Positions 24,760 through 34,087 of a stretch of DNA of 64,000 nucleotides are shown here, piece after piece. The notes beneath the pieces were generated by a model. That model worked only from the letters and a program-made list of their open reading frames with translations. It ran no database searches and was not told where the DNA came from. The position numbers and the translations under genes are program-made. Source of the DNA: Brevundimonas intermedia. GTDB taxonomy: Bacteria > Pseudomonadota > Alphaproteobacteria > Caulobacterales > Caulobacteraceae. The DNA is taken from positions 372,001 to 436,000 of the forward strand of contig NZ_SPVH01000002.1 in NCBI RefSeq assembly GCF_004614235.1. Reading direction: 5' to 3'. The first letter of the stretch is position 1; the number at the start of each line of letters is the position of its first letter.

Positions 24760-26832
24760 ATGACCAAGACCCTGCTGCTGGCCAGCACCGCCCTGCTCTT
24801 CACCGCCGGCGCAGCCTTTGCCGGCGACGCACCACAAGTCGCCGAGGCTCCGGTCCCGACCGGCCCCACCAATGAGGCGCCGCTGGCCGACGCCAGCCAG
24901 CGTGGCGTGCTGGTCTTCACCCCCGACTTCTTCGCGACCCAGCGCCCCAACACCGCGCTGGACATGGTCAACCGCGTGCCCGGCTTCTCGGTCGACGACG
25001 GCACGGGCGCCCGCGGGTTCGAGGGGGCGGTCGGCAACGTCCTGATCAACAACGCCCGACCGGCGTCCAAGAACGACGCCGGATCCAATGTCCTGAGCCG
25101 CACCCTGGCCAGCCAGGTCGAGCGGATCGAGCTGATCCGGGGCGGCGCGCCCGGTATCGACATGCAGGGCTTCTCGGTCGTGGTGAACGTGATCCTGAAG
25201 ACGGAGAGCAGCCGTCAGTCGATCCTGTCGTGGAACACCACCCAGTTCGAGGGCGCCGGTCAGAACCTGTATGGCGGCAGCTATCAGTTCACCGCCCGCA
25301 ACGGCGCCCGCAGCTGGGGCGTCACCCTGTCCGACGGCATCAGCATGAGCGATTCCAATGGACCGGGCCGCCTGATCCGCCGCGACGCCGCCGGCAATGT
25401 CCTGCGCGACGAACTGACCGATACCGACGGCTACGGCGGCGGAAACTCCATCCGCGGCACCTACGCCGGCCCTCTCGCGGGCGGCAAGGTCGATCTGACC
25501 GCCCGCTACGGGATCAACGACTGGCAGGGCTACAACACCAGCCGATCCGCCACCGCCTTCCGCGAAAGCCTCGACAGCGAGGACAGCGACGGCGGCGAGT
25601 TCGGCGTGACCTGGGAGCGGCCTCTGAACGCACGCTTCAAGCTGGAAACCCGGCTGATGCACGAGTTCGGCAGCTGGGACGGCGTCTCCACCTACAACGT
25701 TTTGAACAACGGCGTGGACGCGCCTGAGCAGATCTTCGCCTATGAGGGCGAAAGCTCGGAAACCATCCTACGCGCCCTGGTTCGTCATGAGCGTTCGCCC
25801 AAACTGACCATCGAGACCGGCGGCGAGATCGCCTACAACATGCGTCAGACCGACCAGGCCTATACCGAGGGCGGCGTCGCCATTCCGCTGCCCAGCGCCT
25901 CGGTCAAGGTCGAGGAAACACGCGGCGAAGCCTTCTCAAAGGGAACTTGGCGGCTGCATCCCGACCTGACGCTGGAAGCCGGTCTGCGGCTGGAAGCCTC
26001 GACCATCAGCCAGTCGGGCGATGCGAACCAGGAAAAGAGCTTCTTCTTCGCCAAGCCGCGCTTCCTGGCGACCTGGACGCCGATGCCGAACAACCAGCTG
26101 CGTTTCCGGTTCGAGCGCGAACTGGGCCAGCTCGACTTCTCCGACTTCGCCGCCTCGGCCGACCTGGACGAGGAGAACGTCTATGGCGGCAACGTCGATC
26201 TGGAGCCGGAACAGCGCTGGATTTCGGAACTGACCTACGAACGTCGCTTCTGGGGCGAGGGGATCGTCTCCATCGGCTATCGCCACGACCAGATCATCGA
26301 CGCCATCGATCGCATTCCTCTGGCGGACGGCCTGTCGGCGGTGGGCAACATCGGCGACGGCACGCTGGATCAGCTGTCGCTGAACGTGACGCTGCCGCTC
26401 GACAAGTTCGGACTGTCCGGGGCGCGCTTCACCTTCAAGAACGACTGGAACAAGACCGCCGTCACCGATCCGACCACAGGCGAGGAACGCCCCATCTCGG
26501 GCGTCCGTGCGACCCAGGCCAACGTCGGCATCGAGCAGGACATCACCAGCTGGAAGCTGCAGTGGGGCGTCAACTGGCTGCCCTATCTGCACCAGCCCAA
26601 CTATTCGCCGGACCAGGTCTCGGCGTGGCGCGGAACGGACTATTTCGAGATGTTCGCCGAGTACAAACCCACCCCGACCCTGTCGATCCGCGCCCAGCTG
26701 AACCTGTGGGACGACTTCACCCAGCGCCGCACGGTCTTCGCCGACCGCGAGACACGCGCGATCGCCTTCGTCGAGGACAGCGCCGCCGATCCACGCACCT
26801 TCGTGTCCCTGCGCGTCCGCAAGACGTTCTGA
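24760..26832 (+). CDS. TonB-dependent outer-membrane receptor
   Basis: 690 residues with signal peptide (TKTLLLASTALLFTAGAAFA), a plug domain (TALDMVNRVPGFSVDDG ... GNVLINNARPASKN ... QVERIELIRGGAPGIDMQG) and a 22-strand barrel that ends in the aromatic residue FVSLRVRKTF, the outer-membrane assembly signal. Imports an unidentified ligand using TonB energy. No TonB box can be assigned with confidence. Transcribed away from the TraB-like gene; followed by a strong terminator. Confidence 0.93.
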   Translation: MTKTLLLASTALLFTAGAAFAGDAPQVAEAPVPTGPTNEAPLADASQRGVLVFTPDFFATQRPNTALDMVNRVPGFSVDDGTGARGFEGAVGNVLINNARPASKNDAGSNVLSRTLASQVERIELIRGGAPGIDMQGFSVVVNVILKTESSRQSILSWNTTQFEGAGQNLYGGSYQFTARNGARSWGVTLSDGISMSDSNGPGRLIRRDAAGNVLRDELTDTDGYGGGNSIRGTYAGPLAGGKVDLTARYGINDWQGYNTSRSATAFRESLDSEDSDGGEFGVTWERPLNARFKLETRLMHEFGSWDGVSTYNVLNNGVDAPEQIFAYEGESSETILRALVRHERSPKLTIETGGEIAYNMRQTDQAYTEGGVAIPLPSASVKVEETRGEAFSKGTWRLHPDLTLEAGLRLEASTISQSGDANQEKSFFFAKPRFLATWTPMPNNQLRFRFERELGQLDFSDFAASADLDEENVYGGNVDLEPEQRWISELTYERRFWGEGIVSIGYRHDQIIDAIDRIPLADGLSAVGNIGDGTLDQLSLNVTLPLDKFGLSGARFTFKNDWNKTAVTDPTTGEERPISGVRATQANVGIEQDITSWKLQWGVNWLPYLHQPNYSPDQVSAWRGTDYFEMFAEYKPTPTLSIRAQLNLWDDFTQRRTVFADRETRAIAFVEDSAADPRTFVSLRVRKTF

Positions 26833-26854
26833 AGCGACCTTTAGCCCAGCAAAA

Positions 26855-26882
26855 AGCCCCGGCGGAGCGATCCGCCGGGGCT
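26855..26882. terminator. bidirectional rho-independent terminator
   Basis: Stem AGCCCCGGCGGA / TCCGCCGGGGCT with loop GCGA, preceded by AAAAA and followed by TTTT, so it can stop transcription in both directions between the convergent receptor and POT transporter genes. Confidence 0.9.
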
Positions 26883-26904
26883 TTTCTTCGTCAGGCGGTC
26901 GGGA

Positions 26905-28734
26905 TCAGTGAACCCCGGCCATGCTCTTCTTCAACAGCGGTGAGATCAGCAGCAGGAAGACGCCGACGCCGACGCCCGTCCAGCCGATGGTGCCGAAGAT
27001 CGACCCATAGGTTTCCAGCGCCAGGGCCGGGCTGGTGACGACACCCGCGACCGTGTCCGTCGCGGTCGCCTTGGCGATCAGACCGGCGACGATGTGCGCC
27101 ACCGAGCTGGACAGGAACCAGACGCCCATCATCAGGCCGACCACGCGCGCCACCGACAGTTTGGTGATCATCGACAGGCCGACGGGCGACAGGCACAGCT
27201 CGCCGATCGTGTGGAAGAAGTAGGTCAGGAACAGGAACAGCAACGGCACGCGGAACGCGTCGTTGGCCTGGCTTCCCGCCGCCCAGGTCAGGACCAGGAA
27301 GCCGAAGCCCACGAAGACCAGGCCGAACGAGAACTTGACCGGGGTGGACGGCTCAAGCTTGCGCTTGGCCAACCAGACCCACAGGGCTGCCATGATCGGG
27401 CCGCCGATGACGATGATGCCGGGGTTGAACATCTGCGTATAGCCGGCGTTGAACCAGCTGGGCATCTGGGTCGACTGGTCCGCGAACAGGGTCAGCGACG
27501 AGCCGGCCTGTTCGAACAGGGCCCAGAACAGAACCGAGAAGAAGATCAGCACCTGGGCGACCAGCATGCGGCTGCGCTCGGCGCCCTTCAGGCGGAAGAC
27601 GGTGAAACCGACGACCGAGGCGAAGATCACGCCGGCGATCCAGGGCAGGCCCGTCTCGATGATCTCGTGGCGCTGCATCAGAAGCCAGGTCGGGATGACG
27701 GCGATGAGGCCGGCGATCCAGAAGAAGGGCACCAGCGGCACGCCCAGGATCGAACGCCCCTCGATCGGAACCGGCGGTCCGCCGCGACCTTCCAGCCACG
27801 ACTGACCCAGCACGAAGGTCAGCAGACCCGCCAGCATGCCGATGCCCGCCAGGCCGAAGCCGTAGGCCCAGCCATAGTTAAAGCCCAGATAGGAACAGGC
27901 GGCCGTGGCCAGGAACGAGCCCAGGTTGATGCCGACGTAGAAGATGGTGAAGCCGCCGTCGCGACGCGGATCGTTCTGCTCATACAGCGAGCCGACGACG
28001 GTCGAGATATTGGCCTTCAGGAAGCCGACGCCCACGATGATCAGGGCCAGGGCCAGGAACAGGACGGGCTCGCCCAGCTTCTGGTCGCGCTCAGTCTCCA
28101 GCGTATAGCCGCCGGTGGCGGTGAAGGCAGGGAAGCCTGCGGCGGCGGCGGCCTGCGGCGCAGCTTGGGTCGCGGGATCAAGCGCGCCGGTCGGCGGCGT
28201 GCCCAGGCCCGTGCCCACGGCGGCGGCTGCGGCGTCTGCGGCGTTGGCGGCCGAGGGTTCGGCGCCGACGGTCGAGACCCCTTCGGGCGTGATGGCGATA
28301 TGAACCCGCTCGTCGCCGTTGACGGCGAACATCTTGCGGTTCTGGTCGCGGCCTTCGACCTGGATCTGATAGGTCTTCTCGCCGATGGTCAGGCTTTCAC
28401 GTCCGCCCGTGCCTTCGAAGGCCATGGTGAAGTGGCCCAGCACCAACAGGACGGCGCCGATGATGACCGCCTTGCGCGATCCCAGATATTTGTCGGCGAT
28501 CATGCCGCCGATGACCGGCATCAGATAAACCAGCGCGGCATAGGCGGCGTAGATGCCCTGCGCCTCGGCCGGACCGAACAGGAAGTGCTGCGTCAGGTAC
28601 AGCACCAGCAGGGCGCGCATGCCGTAGTAGGAGAACCGTTCCCACATCTCTGTGAAGAACAGGATCACCAGCCCCCGCGGGTGCCCCAAGAAAGTCTTGC
28701 GAGGCTCTAGCGCCCCCCCATCCGTCGCTGTCAA
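26905..28734 (-). CDS. POT/PTR-family proton-dependent oligopeptide transporter
   Basis: 609 residues. The first helix carries the diagnostic ExxER motif in FFTEMWERFSYYGM, and the family block GGMIADKYLGSRK follows. Imports di- and tripeptides with protons. Unusually, about 115 residues (roughly 107-222) are inserted between helices 3 and 4: a short beta-rich part (RESLTIGEKTYQIQVEGRD) and an Ala/Pro/Thr-rich spacer, probably periplasmic. The start codon is a TTG at 28734; no ATG fits the family N-terminus. Convergent with the TonB receptor. Confidence 0.92.
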   Translation of the reverse strand: MTATDGGALEPRKTFLGHPRGLVILFFTEMWERFSYYGMRALLVLYLTQHFLFGPAEAQGIYAAYAALVYLMPVIGGMIADKYLGSRKAVIIGAVLLVLGHFTMAFEGTGGRESLTIGEKTYQIQVEGRDQNRKMFAVNGDERVHIAITPEGVSTVGAEPSAANAADAAAAAVGTGLGTPPTGALDPATQAAPQAAAAAGFPAFTATGGYTLETERDQKLGEPVLFLALALIIVGVGFLKANISTVVGSLYEQNDPRRDGGFTIFYVGINLGSFLATAACSYLGFNYGWAYGFGLAGIGMLAGLLTFVLGQSWLEGRGGPPVPIEGRSILGVPLVPFFWIAGLIAVIPTWLLMQRHEIIETGLPWIAGVIFASVVGFTVFRLKGAERSRMLVAQVLIFFSVLFWALFEQAGSSLTLFADQSTQMPSWFNAGYTQMFNPGIIVIGGPIMAALWVWLAKRKLEPSTPVKFSFGLVFVGFGFLVLTWAAGSQANDAFRVPLLFLFLTYFFHTIGELCLSPVGLSMITKLSVARVVGLMMGVWFLSSSVAHIVAGLIAKATATDTVAGVVTSPALALETYGSIFGTIGWTGVGVGVFLLLISPLLKKSMAGVH

Positions 28735-28948
28735 CGGCTCACTCCCAACTGCCGCGCCGCTATAGGGCGCGCGAAAGGCGCATACCCAGCACAGCGGGCG
28801 AATCCGAACAAGTGTTAAGGCCGTTGTGGGACAGCGTGCCGCGAAGACGCATCGCCAGACACAACCTTGAGTGATATATACTGGCGCATATTATGCACGT
28901 CTCGCATCCAGGAGAGACCGTCGGTTTCATAATGGGAAGGAGCGCTCG

Positions 28949-30100
28949 ATGTCCGTGCGACCGATCGTCGGATCCGACCATGAGGCCCTGAACCGGCTGC
29001 ACCGCGACGTGGGCTGGCCAGAGCGGTCGCCGGCCGGCTGGCGCTGGTTGGAGGCCAATCCCGCGCGCCAGGACATCGCGGCCCCGGCGGGCTGGGTGGT
29101 CGTCGACGACCGGGACGAGGCCGTGGCCATGGTGGGCAACTTCGTCCAGCGGTTCCGGCACGGGTCGCGTCGTCTCTATGCGGCGACCGGCTTTTCGATC
29201 ATCGTGCCGCCCAGCCGCAAGGGCGCCAGCCGCGCGCTGATCCGCACCTTCCTCAAACAGCCCGGCCTGTTCGCCCGCTATACCTTCAACGCCAATGCGC
29301 GTTCGGCCCCGCTCTACGGTCTGTTCGGCCTCAAACCCTGGCCGACCGAAACCCATGGGCTGAAGCTGTCGTGGGTGACGGACCGGCTGGCCTGCGCCAA
29401 GGGTCGGATACTGCGGAGCCTTCTGGGTCGCACCTCGGCGCAGACGGCCGCCCGGCTGGGCGAACAGTTGATGAATGGGCGGGTGTTTCGACAGACGGCC
29501 CCGTCCCTGCCGCCGCAAGTGACCGAGTTGCGCGACCTGTCGGATGGATCGCCCTATGCCGACTTCTGGCGGACGTTGTCGTCCGAGGATCGGCTGCTGG
29601 CGGATCGCGGCCCGGCAACCCTGCGCTGGCGCATAGCGGACCCCGACCTGACGCTGAAGCCGCTGCTGCTGGCCTGCGTGCGCGAGGACCGGATCGTCGC
29701 GACCGCCATGGCGCAGATGACCAAGACCAGCCTGATCGAGCCGCCCTGCTTGGACATCATCGACCTGGTCGCGTTGGAGACGGCGCAGGATGCGATCGCA
29801 CTGCTGACGCAGACCCTGATCGACAATGCGCGAGACATGGGCGCCGCCAAGGTGCGGTTGCAGATGGTGACGCCGCAGATGCTGACGGCCCTGGGCGACC
29901 TGGCGACGACGGCGCGGCGTGAAGGCGGCTGGGGCCATTGCCACGCCATCATCGACGATCCGGCGCTGGCGGAAGCCTGGGCGCCGACCCCGTTCGACGG
30001 CGACTACGGCATCTGTTCGCGCACTCCGCCAGCGCCGGTGCGCCGCAGCCGGCCGTCCGCAGCGCACGCAACCGCGCGTGGCCGCGTTTCCAAGGCCTGA
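28949..30100 (+). CDS. GNAT-like acyltransferase family protein
   Basis: 383 residues. The N-terminal half begins SVRPIVGSDHEALNRLH and shows a GNAT-like fold pattern (RLYAATGFSIIVPPSRKGASRALI, where the acyl-CoA loop would lie), followed by NANARSAPLYGLFGLKPW. The second half may be another GNAT-like domain. AAGGAG lies five bases before the ATG, so I use 28949 rather than the upstream frame. Substrate unknown; such proteins sit near envelope or polysaccharide genes in some genomes but not here. Its stop abuts the mscL stop. Confidence 0.7.
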   Translation: MSVRPIVGSDHEALNRLHRDVGWPERSPAGWRWLEANPARQDIAAPAGWVVVDDRDEAVAMVGNFVQRFRHGSRRLYAATGFSIIVPPSRKGASRALIRTFLKQPGLFARYTFNANARSAPLYGLFGLKPWPTETHGLKLSWVTDRLACAKGRILRSLLGRTSAQTAARLGEQLMNGRVFRQTAPSLPPQVTELRDLSDGSPYADFWRTLSSEDRLLADRGPATLRWRIADPDLTLKPLLLACVREDRIVATAMAQMTKTSLIEPPCLDIIDLVALETAQDAIALLTQTLIDNARDMGAAKVRLQMVTPQMLTALGDLATTARREGGWGHCHAIIDDPALAEAWAPTPFDGDYGICSRTPPAPVRRSRPSAAHATARGRVSKA

Positions 30101-30523
30101 TCAGACCTTGGGGCGGGCCTTCAGCTCGTCGCGGATTTCGATCAGCAGGGATTCCGTCGCCGTCGGCGCGGCAGGCGCCGGATCGGGCTGGGCCGCCTGC
30201 TGACGACGAAGGGCGTTGATCCCCTTGACCACCATGAAGACCACCCAGGCCACGATCAGGAACTGGATCACCGTGTTCAGGAAGGCGCCGTACTGGATCG
30301 CCACCTTCTCGATCGCCTCGGTCGCCGGATTTTCGGCCCGCAGGACCCATTCCAGCTCTGAAAAGTCGATGCCGCCGGTCACCAGGCCGATCGGCGGCAT
30401 CACGACCTGATCGACCAGGCTCTTGACGATGCCGTTGAACGCCGCGCCGATGATGACGCCGACCGCCAGATCGACGACATTGCCCTTGACCGCGAACTCA
30501 CGAAATTCAGACAGCAGGCTCAT
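30101..30523 (-). CDS. mscL: large-conductance mechanosensitive channel
   Basis: 140 residues: amphipathic N-terminus LLSEFREFAVKGNVVDLAVG, TM1 with the Gly/Ala-rich GVIIGAAFNGIVKSLVDQV, periplasmic loop, TM2 (FLIVAWVVFMVVKGIN) and a cytoplasmic helix (SLLIEIRDELK). Forms a pentamer that opens under membrane tension to release solutes during osmotic downshock. AAGGAAA precedes the ATG. Confidence 0.97.
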   Translation of the reverse strand: MSLLSEFREFAVKGNVVDLAVGVIIGAAFNGIVKSLVDQVVMPPIGLVTGGIDFSELEWVLRAENPATEAIEKVAIQYGAFLNTVIQFLIVAWVVFMVVKGINALRRQQAAQPDPAPAAPTATESLLIEIRDELKARPKV

Positions 30524-30564
30524 GGGGCTTTCCTTGGATGGTCGTCAGAAGGCGAGGCGCAGGA

Positions 30565-30855
30565 TCACGCGTCGCCGGAAGCGTTCAGCCGCTCGCGCAG
30601 TTCCTTGCCACTCTTGAAGAAGGGCACGGCCTTGGCGGGCACCTCGACGGCCTCGCCGGTGCGGGGATTGCGTCCCGCCCGCGCCGGTCGCGAGCGAACC
30701 GACAGGGCGCCGAAACCGCGCAACTCGACACGGCCGCCCTCGGACAGGGCCGTGGTCATGGTGCCCAGGATGACGTTGACCAACCGCTCCACCTCCGCGT
30801 GGGTCAGGTGGGTGTTTTCCATCGCCAGCTTTTCGATCAGTTCGGACTTGATCAT
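30565..30855 (-). CDS. ihfB: integration host factor beta subunit
   Basis: 96 residues, begins [11 protein letters not shown] and contains the DNA-binding arm [27 protein letters not shown]. Bends DNA as a heterodimer with IhfA. The gene downstream of rpsA is ihfB in most Proteobacteria, which fits this position. In the accessory region to the right, IHF would be the usual cofactor of the tyrosine integrase. The distinction from HU rests on MIKSEL and on synteny. Confidence 0.93.
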   Translation of the reverse strand: MIKSELIEKLAMENTHLTHAEVERLVNVILGTMTTALSEGGRVELRGFGALSVRSRPARAGRNPRTGEAVEVPAKAVPFFKSGKELRERLNASGDA

Positions 30856-31020
30856 CGATGCCCCTGCCAGCGCGTTTTGACAGGCCGTCTCGCCCGCCGT
30901 CGATCCAGAAGCCGCACCCTAACCTTCGACCGGCTCTCGAAAAAGCCCTTATCCGCCAATGATGCGCGTCATTCGCAGGAATTGTGTCCGCCAGCGAACA
31001 CAATGCTGTCCCAGACAGAG

Positions 31021-31049
31021 AAAAAGGCGGCGGGATCGCTCCCGCCGCC
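31021..31049 (-). terminator. rho-independent terminator of rpsA
   Basis: On the minus strand GGCGGCGGG-AGCGAT-CCCGCCGCC is followed directly by TTTTT. It lies about 105 bases downstream of the rpsA stop, beyond the two direct repeats, and separates rpsA from ihfB. Confidence 0.85.
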
Positions 31050-31064
31050 CTTCATTCTTTTTCC

Positions 31065-31151
31065 CGCTAACGCAGAGCGCGCGGCGCTCCGCTGCTTGAG
31101 CGGGGCTTTTTTACGCTACCGCAGAGCGCACGGCGCTCTGCAGCTTGAGCG
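31065..31151. repeat. two 38-bp direct repeats behind rpsA
   Basis: Copies at 31065-31102 and 31114-31151, 49 bp apart, share the form CGCTAnCGCAGAGCGC-nCGGCGCTC-nGC-nGCTTGAGCG. Each contains a hairpin (GCAGAGCGC / GCGCTCTGC in the second copy) followed by CTTGAG. The second copy ends one base before the rpsA stop codon. Same organisation, with different stem sequence, as the repeats at 35982. Confidence 0.75.
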
Positions 31152-31152
31152 T

Positions 31153-32856
31153 TTAGTCCTTGGTGCCGGCGTTCTTCAGCGCGGCGCCCAGGATGTCGCC
31201 CAGCGAAGCACCGGAGTCGGACGAGCCGAACTGTTCGATGGCTTCCTGTTCGTCCTTCATTTCCAGCGCCTTGATCGACACCGAGACGCGGCGCGAGGCC
31301 TTGTCGACGGCGGTGATCATGGCGTCGATGCGATCGCCGACGGCGAAGCGTTCCGGACGTTGCTCGTTGCGGTCGCGCGACAGGTCCGACTTGCGGACGA
31401 AGGCCGTCACCGGCGCGTCGTCTTCACCGAACTTGACCTCGATGCCGCCCGACTCGATCGACGAGACGGTGACGGTGATCTGCTGGCCGCGGCGATAGGT
31501 GTCGCCCTCGCCGATCGGATCGCCGCCGAGCTGCTTGATGCCCAGCGAGACGCGTTCCTTCTCGACGTCGACGTCCAAGACCTTGGCCTTGACCATCTCG
31601 CCCTTGCGATAGCGCTGGATGGCTTCTTCACCCGAGACCGACCAGTCGAGGTCGGACAGGTGGACCATGCCGTCGATGTCGTTGTCCAGGCCGATGAACA
31701 GGCCGAACTCGGTGGCGTTCTTGACTTCGCCCTCGACGGTCGAGCCGATCGGGTTGTTGGCGACGAAGGCGTCCCACGGATTGTCCTGAGCCTGTTTCAG
31801 GCCCAGCGAGATGCGGCGCTTGGAGGCGTCGACATCCAGAACCACGACGTCGACTTCCTGCGAGGTCGAGACGATCTTGCCGGGGTGGACGTTCTTCTTG
31901 GTCCAGGACATTTCCGAGACGTGGACCAGGCCCTCGACACCGGCTTCCAGCTCCACGAAGGCGCCGTAATCGGTGATGTTGGTGATGCGGCCCGTATACT
32001 TGGCGCCGACCGGGTACTTGGCTTCCACGCCGTCCCAGGGGTCCGACTGCAGTTGCTTCATGCCCAGCGAGATACGCTGGGTGTCCGGGTTGATCTTGAC
32101 GATCTGGACCTTGACGGTGTCGCCGACGGCGAGAACCTGCGACGGGTGCGAGACGCGCTTCCACGACATGTCGGTGACGTGCAGCAGGCCGTCGATGCCG
32201 CCTAGGTCGACGAACGCACCGTAGTCGGTGATGTTCTTGACGACGCCTTCGCGGACTTCACCCTCGGCCAGCTGACCGACCAGTTCCGTGCGCTGTTCGG
32301 CGCGGGCTTCTTCCAGGATGGCGCGACGCGACACGACGATGTTGCCGCGCGGACGGTCCATTTTCAGGATGGCGAAGGGCTGTTCCTTGCCCATCAGCGG
32401 ACCGACGTCGCGAACCGGACGGATGTCGACTTGCGAACCGGGCAGGAAGGCCGAAGCGCCACCCAGGTCGACGGTGAAGCCGCCCTTGACGCGACCGACG
32501 ATGGCGCCGTTGACCGGCTGACCTTCGGCGAACACGACTTCCAGACGGGTCCAGGCTTCTTCGCGGCGCGCCTTGTCGCGGCTGATGACGGCTTCGCCCA
32601 GGGCGTTCTCGACGCGCTCCAGGTAAACCTCGACATTGTCGCCGACCTTGGGCAGGGCGCCGTCGTCGCCTTGGCCGAACTCGCGCATGGCGATGCGGCC
32701 TTCGGTCTTCAGACCGACGTCGATGATGACGATATCTTTTTCGATGCCGACGACGCGACCGTGAACGACCTGGCCTTCGCCGAAGTCGCGACCCTGAAGC
32801 TGTTCGTCGAGCAGCGCCGAGAAGTCGTCGCGTGTGGGATTGAGAGTATCAGACAT
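31153..32856 (-). CDS. rpsA: 30S ribosomal protein S1
   Basis: 567 residues with six S1 RNA-binding motifs in tandem, for example GVVKNITDYGAFVDLGGIDG, GRITNITDYGAFVELEAGVE and GEVKNATEFGLFIGLDNDID. Binds mRNA leaders and melts their structure for translation initiation. The ATG at 32856 is the family start (MSDTLNPTRDDF); the longer frame is ignored. Lies in the order aroA - small membrane protein - cmk - rpsA - ihfB. Confidence 0.97.
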   Translation of the reverse strand: MSDTLNPTRDDFSALLDEQLQGRDFGEGQVVHGRVVGIEKDIVIIDVGLKTEGRIAMREFGQGDDGALPKVGDNVEVYLERVENALGEAVISRDKARREEAWTRLEVVFAEGQPVNGAIVGRVKGGFTVDLGGASAFLPGSQVDIRPVRDVGPLMGKEQPFAILKMDRPRGNIVVSRRAILEEARAEQRTELVGQLAEGEVREGVVKNITDYGAFVDLGGIDGLLHVTDMSWKRVSHPSQVLAVGDTVKVQIVKINPDTQRISLGMKQLQSDPWDGVEAKYPVGAKYTGRITNITDYGAFVELEAGVEGLVHVSEMSWTKKNVHPGKIVSTSQEVDVVVLDVDASKRRISLGLKQAQDNPWDAFVANNPIGSTVEGEVKNATEFGLFIGLDNDIDGMVHLSDLDWSVSGEEAIQRYRKGEMVKAKVLDVDVEKERVSLGIKQLGGDPIGEGDTYRRGQQITVTVSSIESGGIEVKFGEDDAPVTAFVRKSDLSRDRNEQRPERFAVGDRIDAMITAVDKASRRVSVSIKALEMKDEQEAIEQFGSSDSGASLGDILGAALKNAGTKD

Positions 32857-33051
32857 GAAGCTCTGGTGTTTCCGGTAGGGCTGTGGCGCGCGACCGAACG
32901 GCCCCGCGCGAGGTGGACGCCCCTGACACAGCAAGGCGCTGCGCCGAGGCGAGAGGAAAAGATAGGCAGGTCGTCAGGATGCGAGGCCGTTCAGAACGAT
33001 CAAAACGCCCGCGGAAGCCGAGGATGGGAGCGTTGGATTTGCGAAGAAGAG

Positions 33052-33696
33052 TCAGAGACCGTATTTCGCGCGCGCCGCCTCGACGATACGGCGGGCCGCA
33101 TCGAAGGCCGCCTCTATACCCATATCGGTCGTATCCAGCAAGACCGCGTCGTCGGCCTGGACCATGGGGGCTGAACCGCGCCCGGCGTCGCGCTCGTCGC
33201 GGCGCTGGATATCGGCCAACATGTCCTCGAACGAGATCTCGATGCCGCGCGCCGTCAGCTGCTTCCAGCGGCGGGTCGCACGGACCTGCGGCGTCGCGGT
33301 GACGAACAGCTTGGCCTGGGCGCCCGGCGCGATCACCGTACCGATGTCGCGCCCGTCCAGCACCGCGCCGCCTGCCTGAGCCGCGAACGCCTGCTGCAAT
33401 TCTAGCAAGGCCGCGCGCACGCCGGCAAAGCTGGCGACCCGGCTGGCCGCCTCGCCCGCCTCGCCCGTGGTCAGGCGCGAATCGTCCGACAGACCGGACG
33501 CATCAAGCCCGCGTGCCGCTTCTGTTGCAGCCGCCTCGTCATCCAGCGAGTCGCCGTCCTCCAGCACCTTCACGCCCACCGCCCGATACAGCAGCCCCGT
33601 GTCCAGATGCGGCAGTCCATAGGTCTGGGCCAGGCGCGCGGCGATGGTCCCCTTTCCAGAGGCGGCCGGTCCGTCGACGGCGATGATCAGGGTCAA
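33052..33696 (-). CDS. cmk: cytidylate kinase
   Basis: 214 residues. P-loop GPAASGKG at residues 9-16, the CMP-binding DTGLLYRAVG, and DGRDIGT typical of the family. Phosphorylates CMP and dCMP to the diphosphates. The start is TTG at 33696, with GGAG six bases upstream, and gives the canonical N-terminus TLIIAVDGPAASGKG. Lies 195 bases upstream of rpsA on the same strand. Confidence 0.95.
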   Translation of the reverse strand: MTLIIAVDGPAASGKGTIAARLAQTYGLPHLDTGLLYRAVGVKVLEDGDSLDDEAAATEAARGLDASGLSDDSRLTTGEAGEAASRVASFAGVRAALLELQQAFAAQAGGAVLDGRDIGTVIAPGAQAKLFVTATPQVRATRRWKQLTARGIEISFEDMLADIQRRDERDAGRGSAPMVQADDAVLLDTTDMGIEAAFDAARRIVEAARAKYGL

Positions 33697-33820
33697 GCAG
33701 GTCTCCGCAGCGCGTGGCGCTTTTCAATCTTGATCCCGAACGCACGGGAGGGCGAACCTGATAGCGAGGATCGCCGAACCAATCCAGCCGCAGACCTTCA
33801 GTGGAAACCCGCCAACCGGC

Positions 33821-34087
33821 TCAGGTCCAGTCGTTCCAACGCGCCAGAACCACGACCGCGAACGCCGCCAGGCCCAACCACACCAGACAGGCGACGCCGT
33901 TCAGCGTCACTGTCGAATAAAAGAAGAAATCGCCCTCCGCCCTCAGATGGACGGCGCCGTGCTTGCCCCTGACGCTGCCGGTCATCATCCCCTGCCACAC
34001 GGTCCAGGCCGTCCAGCCGGCCCCGCCCAGACAGGTCAGAAGTCCGAGGACCGCGACGCCGCGATAGAAGACGTCGCGCGTCGGCAT
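33821..34087 (-). CDS. small two-helix membrane protein
   Basis: 88 residues with two transmembrane helices (VAVLGLLTCLGGAGWTAWTVW and VACLVWLGLAAFAVVVLAR). The ATG at 34087 shares one base with the aroA stop codon (TGATG), so it is translationally coupled to aroA. No recognised domain. Position between aroA and cmk suggests cotranscription with the block, not a related function. Confidence 0.75.
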   Translation of the reverse strand: MPTRDVFYRGVAVLGLLTCLGGAGWTAWTVWQGMMTGSVRGKHGAVHLRAEGDFFFYSTVTLNGVACLVWLGLAAFAVVVLARWNDWT

